Source of the DNA: Stenopsyche tienmushanensis
Taxonomy: Eukaryota; Arthropoda; Insecta; Trichoptera; Stenopsychidae
Assembly (NCBI GenBank): GCA_008973525.1
Contig: WACJ01000314.1
Span: 248,001-312,000, forward strand
DNA length: 64,000 bases
Reading direction: 5' to 3'
Made by a program: the position numbers and the translations under genes
Shown: one piece after another, positions 11,371 through 22,394 of the stretch
Numbering within the stretch: position 1 is the first letter of the stretch
Layout of the letters: each line of letters starts with the position of its first letter
The notes under the pieces: model-generated
What the model was told of the DNA's origin: nothing
Databases searched by the model: none
Seen by the model: the letters and a program-made list of their open reading frames with translations, nothing else

Positions 11371-11830
11371 AACTGCCCAATTATTTGGAACTGAAGAGGG
11401 AGTTCAGGTGTCGGGTGACCTCAATGCCTAACACTCCCATTGGAAATGCTTACGGGAAAATCGGCAAGATACATTCTTACCACCCTTCTCCTTGCGAAAC
11501 AACGTCTAAATTCATTTTCCTCAATGTTTCACGCATTATCTTTTTCTCAACAGACGTCCATCCGACCTGGACCTGACGCTAACCAGAAACGTCGAAGCAC
11601 TCTTTTCCAAGTACCTCCCGGTGGAGAGAAGCGCCGAGAGTCAGACTGGCATACGAGTGGGTCGACTGCTAACGTTTCAGACCCTTCATCTGTTATCACC
11701 AACTGACTTTCCAAAACGCGTTAAATCCATTTACACACAAGTATAAACTAATAACACCTATAGAAATTTCCAAAGTAATCGTTAATACAATTCAACGTCA
11801 CACTTGTCCAATAAAAATAGCATTGCTATA
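11371..11830 (+). pseudogene. Jockey-like endonuclease/linker fragment
   Basis: Across three frames the sequence reads VSGDLNA, stop, HSHWKC, then RRPSDLDLTLTRNV and further on HKYKLITPIEISKVI. The first corresponds to the GDFNAKHxxW motif of the apurinic endonuclease domain of Jockey-clade elements, the second to SRPDVLDIxL, the third to the endonuclease-RT linker. No reverse transcriptase follows. It is a much decayed insertion inside the hAT. Confidence 0.5.
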
Positions 11831-11879
11831 TCTTGAGCAAGACTTTGGACATTTTCTTCATTCATATTCAACAGTGATA

Positions 11880-12634
11880 ATATGAAGCAGCAAACTGCAA
11901 ACATTCAAAATACACAAAAAAGGATGTGGAGTTCTTTCGTCGACATGAACCCGGTTATAAACGTCAGAGACTTGATCGAACTGGAAGTTTTCAGGAAGCG
12001 AATACAGCATTAGTGCAAGCATCATATGAAGTCGCATTGAAAATTGCCAAGCAAAAAAACCTCACACAATTGAAGAAATGCTCATCAAACCCTGTATGTT
12101 GAAGATGGTGAAATTAGTTCTTGGGGATTCCAGTGAACTAAAGATGGAACCAATATCTCTGTTCAATAATACTATTCAGAGACGTATAATCAGAAATGTC
12201 CGCAGACGTTAAAGAGCCGATTTTGAATGAAATCAAGGTTTCACCATTGTTTTCTTTTCAAGTCAATGAATCCACAGACGTAAGCTCGAGTACTCATTTG
12301 CTTGTCTTCGTAAAATATATTAATTCAGATAATATCAAAGAAGAGTTCCTATTTTGTAGTGGGCTTGAAACTACTACAAAAAGTGAAAATATTATGGAAA
12401 AGATAAATACGTTTTTTGAGACTGGAGGATCAAAGTAGAAAAACGTGTGTGGGATTTGTACGGATGGTGCACCATCTATGCTTGGGTCAAAATCGGGTTT
12501 TCAGAAAAAAATAAAAGAACTAGATGGAATCCACTGCATTTTTTACCGGTATGTCCTTGCCAGTAATACTCTTCCAAAACCTCTGCAAGGGGTACTTGAT
12601 TCGCTGATAAAAATCGTGAATTATATAAAATCTG
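11880..12634 (+). pseudogene. Buster hAT transposase, N-terminal half
   Basis: Frames carry VQASYEVALKIAKQKN, then at 12196-12438 MSADVKEPILNEIKVSPLFS, FQVNESTDVSSSTHLLVFVK and, after a stop, VCGICTDGAPSMLGSKSGFQ (12445 on). This matches SCAND3/ZBED5/GTF2IRD2-like domesticated or free Buster transposases, with the catalytic Asp in the DESTD block changed to NESTD here and the second in CTDGAPSM. It is cut after NYIKS at 12634 by the insertion and resumes at 18963. Several stops and frameshifts show it is dead. Confidence 0.85.
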
Positions 12635-15600
12635 ATTCAGTCTTCTCCCGATAGTCGGAGGTAAAACGACTCGGCGCTCGATACGCTTTGCGAAAATAAT
12701 TCGTTTCTGTGATACGTTGAGTTCTTTCTGTGACTTGTCGGCACCTCACCGCCGGGGCTGCGCCCTCCGACAGGGCCCCCTTCATCAGTAAGACCGTTTC
12801 ATCTTGTCCTAACGAAAATTACACGCGAAACATTATAATATAATGCTAAATTTTATTACATCTCATCCTTCGTTATCGCCTAAACATGCGGCTTATGGCA
12901 AACATCGAAATTCAAAGAAATGCATTTTTTGTGCCTTTCTTTTCTCTACCTCCAGTGGGCCGTTCCCAATCAACGCTTAACTGTAATAAAATTAAGGACT
13001 TAAAAACCTTTCAATAATTGTCAAAGTTTAACATTCAGTCTTCTCCCGATAGTCGGAGGTAAAACGACTCGGCGCTCGATACGCTTTGCGAAAATAATTC
13101 GTTTCTGTGATACGTTGAGTTCTTTCTGTGACTTGTCGGCACCTCACCGCCGGGGCTGCGCCCTCCGACAGGGCCCCCTTCATCAGTAAGACCGTTTCAT
13201 CTTGTCCTAACGAAAATTACACGCGAAACATTATAATATAATGCTAAATTTTATTACATCTCATCCTTCGTTATCGCCTAAACATGCGGCTTATGGCAAA
13301 CATCGAAATTCAAAGAAATGCATTTTTTGTGCCTTTCTTTTCTCTACCTCCAGTGGGCCGTTCCCAATCGACGCTTAACTGTAATAAAATTAAGGACTTA
13401 AAAACCTTTCAATAATTGTCAAAGTTTAACATTCAGTCTTCTCCCGATAGTCGGAGGTAAAACGACTCGGCGCTCGATACGCTTTGCGAAAATAATTCGT
13501 TTCTGTGATACGTTGAGTTCTTTCTGTGACTTGTCGGCACCTCACCGCCGGGGCTGCGCCCTCCGACAGGGCCCCCTTCATCAGTAAGACCGTTTCATCT
13601 TGTCCTAACGAAAATTACACGCGAAACATTATAATATAATGCTAAATTTTATTACATCTCATCCTTCGTTATCGCCTAAACATGCGGCTTATGGCAAACA
13701 TCGAAATTCAAAGAAATGCATTTTTTGTGCCTTTCTTTTCTCTACCTCCAGTGGGCCGTTCCCAATCGACGCTTAACTGTAATAAAATTAAGGACTTAAA
13801 AACCTTTCAATAATTGTCAAAGTTTAACATTCAGTCTTCTCCCGATAGTCGGAGGTAAAACGACTCGGCGCTCGATACGCTTTGCGAAAATAATTCGTTT
13901 CTGTGATACGTTGAGTTCTTTCTGTGACTTGTCGGCACCTCACCGCCGGGGCTGCGCCCTCCGACAGGGCCCCCTTCATCAGTAAGACCGTTTCATCTTG
14001 TCCTAACGAAAATTACACGCGAAACATTATAATATAATGCTAAATTTTATTACATCTCATCCTTCGTTATCGCCTAAACATGCGGCTTATGGCAAACATC
14101 GAAATTCAAAGAAATGCATTTTTTGTGCCTTTCTTTTCTCTACCTCCAGTGGGCCGTTCCCAATCGACGCTTAACTGTAATAAAATTAAGGACTTAAAAA
14201 CCTTTCAATAATTGTCAAAGTTTAACATTCAGTCTTCTCCCGATAGTCGGAGGTAAAACGACTCGGCGCTCGATACGCTTTGCGAAAATAATTCGTTTCT
14301 GTGATACGTTGAGTTCTTTCTGTGACTTGTCGGCACCTCACCGCCGGGGCTGCGCCCTCCGACAGGGCCCCCTTCATCAGTAAGACCGTTTCATCTTGTC
14401 CTAACGAAAATTACACGCGAAACATTATAATATAATGCTAAATTTTATTACATCTCATCCTTCGTTATCGCCTAAACATGCGGCTTATGGCAAACATCGA
14501 AATTCAAAGAAATGCATTTTTTGTGCCTTTCTTTTCTCTACCTCCAGTGGGCCGTTCCCAATCGACGCTTAACTGTAATAAAATTAAGGACTTAAAAACC
14601 TTTCAATAATTGTCAAAGTTTAACATTCAGTCTTCTCCCGATAGTCGGAGGTAAAACGACTCGGCGCTCGATACGCTTTGCGAAAATAATTCGTTTCTGT
14701 GATACGTTGAGTTCTTTCTGTGACTTGTCGGCACCTCACCGCCGGGGCTGCGCCCTCCGACAGGGCCCCCTTCATCAGTAAGACCGTTTCATCTTGTCCT
14801 AACGAAAATTACACGCGAAACATTATAATATAATGCTAAATTTTATTACATCTCATCCTTCGTTATCGCCTAAACATGCGGCTTATGGCAAACATCGAAA
14901 TTCAAAGAAATGCATTTTTTGTGCCTTTCTTTTCTCTACCTCCAGTGGGCCGTTCCCAATCGACGCTTAACTGTAATAAAATTAAGGACTTAAAAACCTT
15001 TCAATAATTGTCAAAGTTTAACATTCAGTCTTCTCCCGATAGTCGGAGGTAAAACGACTCGGCGCTCGATACGCTTTGCGAAAATAATTCGTTTCTGTGA
15101 TACGTTGAGTTCTTTCTGTGACTTGTCGGCACCTCACCGCCGGGGCTGCGCCCTCCGACAGGGCCCCCTTCATCAGTAAGACCGTTTCATCTTGTCCTAA
15201 CGAAAATTACACGCGAAACATTATAATATAATGCTAAATTTTATTACATCTCATCCTTCGTTATCGCCTAAACATGCGGCTTATGGCAAACATCGAAATT
15301 CAAAGAAATGCATTTTTTGTGCCTTTCTTTTCTCTACCTCCAGTGGGCCGTTCCCAATCGACGCTTAACTGTAATAAAATTAAGGACTTAAAAACCTTTC
15401 AATAATTGTCAAAGTTTAACATTCAGTCTTCTCCCGATAGTCGGAGGTAAAACGACTCGGCGCTCGATACGCTTTGCGAAAATAATTCGTTTCTGTGATA
15501 CGTTGAGTTCTTTCTGTGACTTGTCGGCACCTCACCGCCGGGGCTGCGCCCTCCGACAGGGCCCCCTTCATCAGTAAGACCGTTTCATCTTGTCCTAACG

Positions 15601-17534
15601 AAAATTACACGCGAAACATTATAATATAATGCTAAATTTTATTACATCTCATCCTTCGTTATCGCCTAAACATGCGGCTTATGGCAAACATCGAAATTCA
15701 AAGAAATGCATTTTTTGTGCCTTTCTTTTCTCTACCTCCAGTGGGCCGTTCCCAATCGACGCTTAACTGTAATAAAATTAAGGACTTAAAAACCTTTCAA
15801 TAATTGTCAAAGTTTAACATTCAGTCTTCTCCCGATAGTCGGAGGTAAAACGACTCGGCGCTCGATACGCTTTGCGAAAATAATTCGTTTCTGTGATACG
15901 TTGAGTTCTTTCTGTGACTTGTCGGCACCTCACCGCCGGGGCTGCGCCCTCCGACAGGGCCCCCTTCATCAGTAAGACCGTTTCATCTTGTCCTAACGAA
16001 AATTACACGCGAAACATTATAATATAATGCTAAATTTTATTACATCTCATCCTTCGTTATCGCCTAAACATGCGGCTTATGGCAAACATCGAAATTCAAA
16101 GAAATGCATTTTTTGTGCCTTTCTTTTCTCTACCTCCAGTGGGCCGTTCCCAATCGACGCTTAACTGTAATAAAATTAAGGACTTAAAAACCTTTCAATA
16201 ATTGTCAAAGTTTAACATTCAGTCTTCTCCCGATAGTCGGAGGTAAAACGACTCGGCGCTCGATACGCTTTGCGAAAATAATTCGTTTCTGTGATACGTT
16301 GAGTTCTTTCTGTGACTTGTCGGCACCTCACCGCCGGGGCTGCGCCCTCCGACAGGGCCCCCTTCATCAGTAAGACCGTTTCATCTTGTCCTAACGAAAA
16401 TTACACGCGAAACATTATAATATAATGCTAAATTTTATTACATCTCATCCTTCGTTATCGCCTAAACATGCGGCTTATGGCAAACATCGAAATTCAAAGA
16501 AATGCATTTTTTGTGCCTTTCTTTTCTCTACCTCCAGTGGGCCGTTCCCAATCGACGCTTAACTGTAATAAAATTAAGGACTTAAAAACCTTTCAATAAT
16601 TGTCAAAGTTTAACATTCAGTCTTCTCCCGATAGTCGGAGGTAAAACGACTCGGCGCTCGATACGCTTTGCGAAAATAATTCGTTTCTGTGATACGTTGA
16701 GTTCTTTCTGTGACTTGTCGGCACCTCACCGCCGGGGCTGCGCCCTCCGACAGGGCCCCCTTCATCAGTAAGACCGTTTCATCTTGTCCTAACGAAAATT
16801 ACACGCGAAACATTATAATATAATGCTAAATTTTATTACATCTCATCCTTCGTTATCGCCTAAACATGCGGCTTATGGCAAACATCGAAATTCAAAGAAA
16901 TGCATTTTTTGTGCCTTTCTTTTCTCTACCTCCAGTGGGCCGTTCCCAATCGACGCTTAACTGTAATAAAATTAAGGACTTAAAAACCTTTCAATAATTG
17001 TCAAAGTTTAACATTCAGTCTTCTCCCGATAGTCGGAGGTAAAACGACTCGGCGCTCGATACGCTTTGCGAAAATAATTCGTTTCTGTGATACGTTGAGT
17101 TCTTTCTGTGACTTGTCGGCACCTCACCGCCGGGGCTGCGCCCTCCGACAGGGCCCCCTTCATCAGTAAGACCGTTTCATCTTGTCCTAACGAAAATTAC
17201 ACGCGAAACATTATAATATAATGCTAAATTTTATTACATCTCATCCTTCGTTATCGCCTAAACATGCGGCTTATGGCAAACATCGAAATTCAAAGAAATG
17301 CATTTTTTGTGCCTTTCTTTTCTCTACCTCCAGTGGGCCGTTCCCAATCGACGCTTAACTGTAATAAAATTAAGGACTTAAAAACCTTTCAATAATTGTC
17401 AAAGTTTAACATTCAGTCTTCTCCCGATAGTCGGAGGTAAAACGACTCGGCGCTCGATACGCTTTGCGAAAATAATTCGTTTCTGTGATACGTTGAGTTC
17501 TTTCTGTGACTTGTCGGCACCCTCAACGCCGGGG
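12635..17534 (+). repeat. 398-bp tandem array, 12 complete units plus a partial one
   Basis: TCTTCTCCCGATAGTCGGAG recurs at 12641 and then every 398 bases through 17417 (thirteen starts). The units I compared are identical except one base: A at 12972 where later units have G. The first unit begins at the insertion junction, and the last stops after ~118 bases with small changes (CACCCTCAACGCCGGGG). Each unit opens with TTCAGTC, matching the arthropod initiator TCAGTY, and no frame is coding. The layout resembles 5' promoter monomers of some retroelements. Confidence 0.95.
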
Positions 17535-18962
17535 ACCCCCCCCCCGCACTCTCCCCCGCGCAATTTCATTCGTTCGCTCTGACGAAACGCCGACTTCACT
17601 TGTATATAAAATTCGCGAGTGACGCCGAAAAACATTGTTTTTATGACATCTGCACAAAAAAAAATGGAACATCTCCACCGCGTCACTTGAGAGGAACTAC
17701 AACAAGGATAATAACGCAAGTAAGATCATAATAATCCAAGCTTCCAAGGTAAGTGAATTAACAAATACTGGCACACATCCACCTCCTACTATCACATAAA
17801 CGTGGGAACACTGGGAGCAAAATGCTCTTTCGACTGCTCCTATAATACAATCTTGACTATGAAACTATTTGATATGGACCTGACTATTTGATATTACTTG
17901 ATACCTGACCTTAACCTATTCGTTCCAGCTATGTCTATATATTTTTTCCAGTTACTCCCAGTCTGACAAATTAAATATTATTTGATTGTGCCCGGTAGGC
18001 ACTAAACGTCAAAGTTCGAATACTGTGATGCGACATAACTACCCCTTGCTAATACAATTTGACTAATACTTTTTGCGGCCTAACCACATTTGACTACTCC
18101 TAACTATTATACTTATACAATTTTATGTATTTTAACTATTGGCCACTTTACTTACACATATTTACAGAGTAAATACTTAAATACTCTTTAAACAGCAAGC
18201 TAATACTACTACTACTTTTACAAATCAAGACTTGCTTATCATTCGCTATTTCTTACATAGTCGACCCTACCTAAAAATATGGAGCATGATGAACCGTATC
18301 GGTTCGGAACCAAGATTTTTTTTCAGGAACAGAACAAGGACAAGAAGAACATCAAAGAGACGGCCTCGAAAGGATGCATATGAGAAACTTCACTTTGCAA
18401 CGTAAACAAAATTGTCTTCCGTTGACTTCTATATCGTTTTGTAATCGCCGAACTGAGAGGGGCAACCTGAAAAAATGGCGAAACCACTCAGTCTCGAATT
18501 CGCTCGGGTAAGTTGTACGGTGACGGGGAGACACCCTCAGTTGGTGTAGGAGCGAATCCGAGATGCACTTAAGCGTCTCGTATGTCTTCACCCTACCCCG
18601 GCAACGCCCTAGCGAGGAAAGGGGGGACTGGACTCCTTGTACTCCAGAAAGCCCTTTCCAGTAGAGTCAAAAAGGTCGTCTAGAGTAGTTTTCCACCATC
18701 TCCCTATGAAAACTACTCAGTCTTTACAAACCCCCCAAACTCCTTATCGAGACGTTCGCGAAAGTGTTCGTCAATACGTTCACTCAGGATACCCGTTGGG
18801 TGAGCGTTCAAAATAAAACTCGGTGGTAATGCTACCTTCAATATCGAACGAATGAGGAGGTGAATGTATGACACAGACGAAATGGACGTAACCCCTTCCT
18901 GTGAATGGATATTGAAGAGGCCCATAGTTCTGTAGTGGACTGTTAGTGGCTGCACTATGATG
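17535..18962 (+). other. Unique tail of the 6.3-kb insertion with TATA box and splice donor
   Basis: After the partial last unit come a 10-base C run, TATATAAA at 17603-17610 and CCAAG|GTAAGT with the donor GT at 17749-17750. A dispersed repeat follows (17822-17995). The rest, 18300-18962, is moderately GC-rich with no recognised protein on either strand; the minus-strand frames 18352-18591 and 18713-19135 have no motif I know. It ends at GCACTATGATG against the target duplication. Confidence 0.5.
17603..17610 (+). promoter_or_regulatory. TATA-box-like element downstream of the 398-bp array
   Basis: TATATAAA lies about 70 bases after the last partial unit and about 140 bases before a consensus splice donor. 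Position and sequence suit a core promoter; activity is inferred only. Confidence 0.35.
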
Positions 18963-19545
18963 ATATAAAATCTGGAGCTCTTAGCACCTGTCTGTTTAAA
19001 GAACTGTGTAATGACATGGATCCTGATCTGATGAAAAGGAAATGTTGTGAATCGTGTCTTTGAATTGAAAGATGAAATCAAGTTATTCTTAGAAATGCAA
19101 GAGAAACATGACCTTTTGGTATACTTTAATGACAAAGTTTGGTTGAAAAGAGTGGCATATCTAGCAGATATATTAGAACAACAAAATAGGCTTAGCCTGA
19201 AACTTCAGGGAAAGGAAACAAATATTATCACATTTAGCGACAATCTCAGGGTATTTTTATCCAAGTTGTAAAACTGGCGAATAAAAATAAATCTTGGAAA
19301 CATTACCATGTTTGATACACTCAGCTGCACTGCAGTATACTAGATGAATCTGAAGGTGAAATAGATGAAAATTTGAAACAGAAGATTACTGGGCATCTCG
19401 AATCCTTTGAAAATGAACTTCAGTGTTACTTCCCTGAGCTGAAAGAACAAGAAACGATATTGACACGAAATCCATTCTCTGCTTTCCTTGATTTAGTCAG
19501 CATTCCCGATGAATTACAAGATGAATTCTTAGATTTGTGAAATAA
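18963..19545 (+). pseudogene. Buster hAT transposase, middle/C-terminal half
   Basis: Resumes the frame broken at 12634: IKSGALSTCLFKELCNDMDP, then NRVFELKDEIKLFLEMQEKH, WLKRVAYLADILEQQNRLSL, KLQGKETNIITFSDNLRVFL (19047-19271), and after a frameshift ESEGEIDENLKQKITGHL, YFPELKEQ and IPDELQDEFLDL followed by TGA near 19540. These are consecutive blocks of Buster transposases. The dimerisation domain expected next is absent. Confidence 0.85.
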
Positions 19546-21087
19546 TTCCTCGGTTAATAAATTTTAAAAGAAGGCCGTATTGATACTCACGACTAGTCAA
19601 GGAGGGGGAGACCATCAATGATTTTTGATGAACTCGTGCAAAAAATTTGAAGAATAAAAAATGTGAATTAAAATTAAATACAAGCATTCTTCGATCCTAC
19701 AAACATTTTATAATTTGTAATCTTACTTTTTGGATGACCCTCGTACATTACTAAAACATTCTGTGATCTGCTTACTTGGAAACATGGAGGTTTTTTGTAG
19801 GTTCATTCACGTGAATACGTGCATTTTATAGTTTGAGATTGACGTACATGACTAGACAATGACATTGACAAGTATTATATTTTACGGAAGGTGTTTGCTA
19901 CATATTCAAAATTTTGCTAAATTATTTCAATAATTAGAGCCTCTTTTTATTCACTATAAAACTCAATGATTTTGATATGGGCGCCCTATGCTTTTCATCC
20001 CTTATGACATGCGCGTTACTGATTCCGAAGTATCGCGTCCAAGAAAATCAATACTATCGTTCATATTCTATTTTTATAATATCGGGTCCAGAGCCGTAAC
20101 TAAGGTATGAAGCGCCCGTGGCAAATATCTAACTTAACGCCTCACCCCGGAAATCCAATTTATATTCCCAAAAGTACCCGACCAAATGTACAGATGACCG
20201 TTTCTGTTGTATGTAACTATGATAAAAAGTGTTTAGACGCTACGTCTTTGACGATTTAGTTAAATATACTGTAGCGGAACTTGACGCGATCTAAGTTTGA
20301 AGCTCCCTAAAACCATTTGATTTTTCAGTCTGGGACAAATTCCACCTTTCGATCTCCGAAACGTGGGGTTTTCTTATTAACATTTTGCACTCCGAACCAT
20401 CTTGGACATTACCTACCAGCTACTCGGCGCCACTTTGCTGTAGAAACGTGCATTTATGAACACTCATATTACATAGTATAGTTTTGAAACCATGTAAGGT
20501 ATTATTAATATTGGACATATAACCATCAAGAAATACATATTTGCAAAAAAAACAATATTTTATTTCTTATAATTTTGTATAGTATGAAAAACTTTGAAGC
20601 ACTCCCCAATATGCATTGCAGGTTAATTTTTCCACGTTTGACAGCTACTCGGCGTCACTTTGCTGTAGAAACGTGCATTTATGAACACTCATATTATATA
20701 GTATAGTTTTGAAACCAAGTAAGGTATTATAACAATATTGGACAGCTCCCAAAAAAATATGTGAAGATTTTCTTGTCTTTTCACGCACACTTTTCGCGTT
20801 CTCTTCTGACCTAAAGCCCGCTGGCGTTTTTAAAATATATCTTAATAATTGTACTATATTTTGATTTGATTTCATCTGCCATTTCAACAGATAACCTTAG
20901 GGAAACATGCATTTCTCAAAAAAACTGTGCTGGAATTAGTTGAAACCTAGTATAGTTTTGAAACCATGTAAAGTATTAAAATAATATTGGACATATGAAT
21001 TTATAAACATCAAGAAATACATATTTGTCGCGGGTCATACGACTTTTATAAAAAGGGATCGTCATCTGAAGAAGGTTGGGAACCACT
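19546..21087. other. AT-rich 3' part of the composite hAT, no gene
   Basis: No coding sequence recognised. It holds a hAT-like terminus CAGAGCCGTAACTAAGG at 20089 and a triplicated segment (see 20416-21035). Confidence 0.45.
20416..21035 (+). repeat. Triplicated ~110-130-bp segment
   Basis: AGCTACTCGGCGCCACTTTG, GAAACGTGCATTTATGAACA and AGTATAGTTTTGAAACCA occur at about 20417-20550 and 20643-20755 with few differences. A third partial copy at 20949-21035 has the AGTATAGTTTTGAAACCA and AAGAAATACATATTTG parts only. Confidence 0.8.
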
Positions 21088-21429
21088 GATCTAGATGGAA
21101 GATTGCAATAACAAAAACACATGTTTAGATGGAAATTTATAAACGTCAAAAAACTGATGAAACCAGAATAACGATCATGCCACTATATTTGCTATTAAAG
21201 AATGGCGTTTCGTTCCTCAAAAATTTTTTGTCGCGTAATTCAAGATATTGCTAAAGATTAGATTAGAAATCGTGGGTAAAATACTAAAGTTCATTTGAAA
21301 AACTAGACTGTTATCTTCCTACATGCTGCGTAATAGGTAACCGCGCATATTGAGAGAATCAGATTTTTTTCTAGTTTAAAAACTAAATGGGTCTAGTAAC
21401 AGTCTTCAAACTTAAGCTTGAGACCCAAT

Positions 21430-22204
21430 TAGGGGTCCCAATCGAATATTCGATATTCGAATATATTTGCCCGTTTTCCAACATTCGTATATTCGAATAT
21501 TTGTAAAATTATTCGAATATTATTCGTTATATATTTTTTAAGAAAATTGCTCGATGTTCTTCTGCTAATCGAAATAGCATCAAAGAAATGCAAAAAAGTG
21601 CCAGGTTTATTGAAATTATTTTATTGAATTTGTGTAAAGTTTATTAAAAAACTATTCAGAAATATCGATCATGTCAAAAAAAGGGTGATATTTTAGATAT
21701 TGTCGATAAAACTAAACTCAATGACAACTGAGAGTGTTTTTTCAACAGCAGGCTCAATAAAAATGAAATTATGGTCAAGCTTAAAAGTAGAACGTTCAAT
21801 GCACTTTTTTTAAAAAATATGTACTGCTGAAAAGTAAATAAAATTCTGATCCTTTTGATTTCGCTAAAACCAAAAACCTCAAAATTTCACTTGATTTCTA
21901 GCCTTTGTCTACGAAAAAACGCGTTGCGCAACAGAAGATGATACTTTTCGCCCTCTTTGTATGATGGAATCAAGAACCTTCCTTCCTGAGGGAGTAAATT
22001 TATTTCTAATGAAGGGAACTTTATAGAAAAATAAGATGCTCCATTTATATTTTTATATAATAACACTAATGAAAAATTCCGGGTTATATTTGAATCATCC
22101 TCGCCTACATATATAAAATATTCGAATACTTGAATATTCGAATATTTTACCAATTTCACATTCGATATTCGAATAATTGATTTTACGAATATTTGGGACC
22201 CCTA
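21430..22204 (+). mobile_element. Short hAT element inserted in the MITE terminal repeat
   Basis: TAGGGGTCCCAA (21430-21441) and its exact complement TTGGGACCCCTA (22193-22204) bound the element. Flanks are GACCCAAT and GACCCGAT, an 8-bp target duplication with one change. Sub-terminal regions are dense in repeats of the palindrome-like ATTCGAATATTCG. Length 775 bp, with only the transposase C-terminus left. Confidence 0.88.
21715..21812 (+). pseudogene. hAT dimerisation-domain remnant
   Basis: Reads SMTTESVFSTAGSIKMKLWS followed by SLKVERSMHFF, the end of the hAT C-terminal domain (TSxxSERxFSxAGxIxxxxRxxLxxxxxxxLxFL). Everything upstream of it is lost. Confidence 0.75.
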
Positions 22205-22394
22205 GACCCGATCCACACTATGGTGCTGTTGACGGAACAATCTCGCTCCGATCCCGGTCCGATCAAATATGTTTACACAAGAAACAATCAGAGTATTCAC
22301 ACTATCGGATCGTTCCAATTCCGTTTCTTGTATGAGAATATTTTACCGGACCGAGATCGAACCGGTAACGGCACCATAGTGTGGATCGGGCCTA

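Larger units (their letters stand above)
12635..18962 (+). mobile_element. 6.3-kb insertion with 12-bp target duplication, carrying the 398-bp array
   Basis: ATATAAAATCTG occurs at 12623-12634 and again at 18963-18974. Removing 12635-18962 plus one copy restores the hAT frame: NYIKS joins GALSTCLFKELCNDMD. A 12-bp duplication, no terminal inverted repeats and no LTRs point to target-primed insertion (non-LTR or Penelope-like), with 3' end at the right (CACTATGATG). Content: tandem 398-bp units, then a unique 1.4 kb with a TATA box and a consensus splice donor. No transposition protein is encoded, so it is non-autonomous or truncated internally. Confidence 0.75.
11309..21088 (+). mobile_element. 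Buster-type hAT element, heavily interrupted
   Basis: Left end CAGTGATTCCCAACCTGGGG at 11309; right end GAAGGTTGGGAACCACTG finishing at 21088. These are inverted versions of one hAT terminus with one mismatch in the first 15 bases. Flanks GATTAGAT and ATCTAGAT share the central TA and five of eight bases, consistent with a degraded nnnTAnnn duplication of the Buster group. Inside lie the two halves of a Buster transposase, a Jockey-like fragment and a 6.3-kb insertion. That both termini belong to one element is inferred from orientation and order. Confidence 0.55.
21421..22394. mobile_element. Foldback MITE interrupted by a hAT element
   Basis: GACCCGATCCACACTATGGTG at 22205 on and CACCATAGTGTGGATCGGGCC ending near 22392 are inverted copies; the palindrome continues inward imperfectly through CCGATCCCGGTCCGAT and ATCGGATCGTTCC. 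The outer left end (AGACCCAAT, 21421-21429) is separated from the rest by the hAT at 21430-22204. Without that insertion the MITE would be about 200 bp. No coding sequence. Family not recognised. Confidence 0.75.

Noticed and set aside
12635..17534. Free-standing centromeric satellite
   Set aside because: The array ends inside an insertion with a 12-bp target duplication, so it is cargo of one mobile unit here.
12635..18962. Helitron or hAT insertion
   Set aside because: Helitrons give no target duplication and hATs give 8 bp with inverted ends; this insert has 12 bp and none.
18713..19135. 140-codon minus-strand frame
   Set aside because: It overlaps the antisense of the hAT transposase and crosses the insertion junction at 18962, so it cannot be an old gene.
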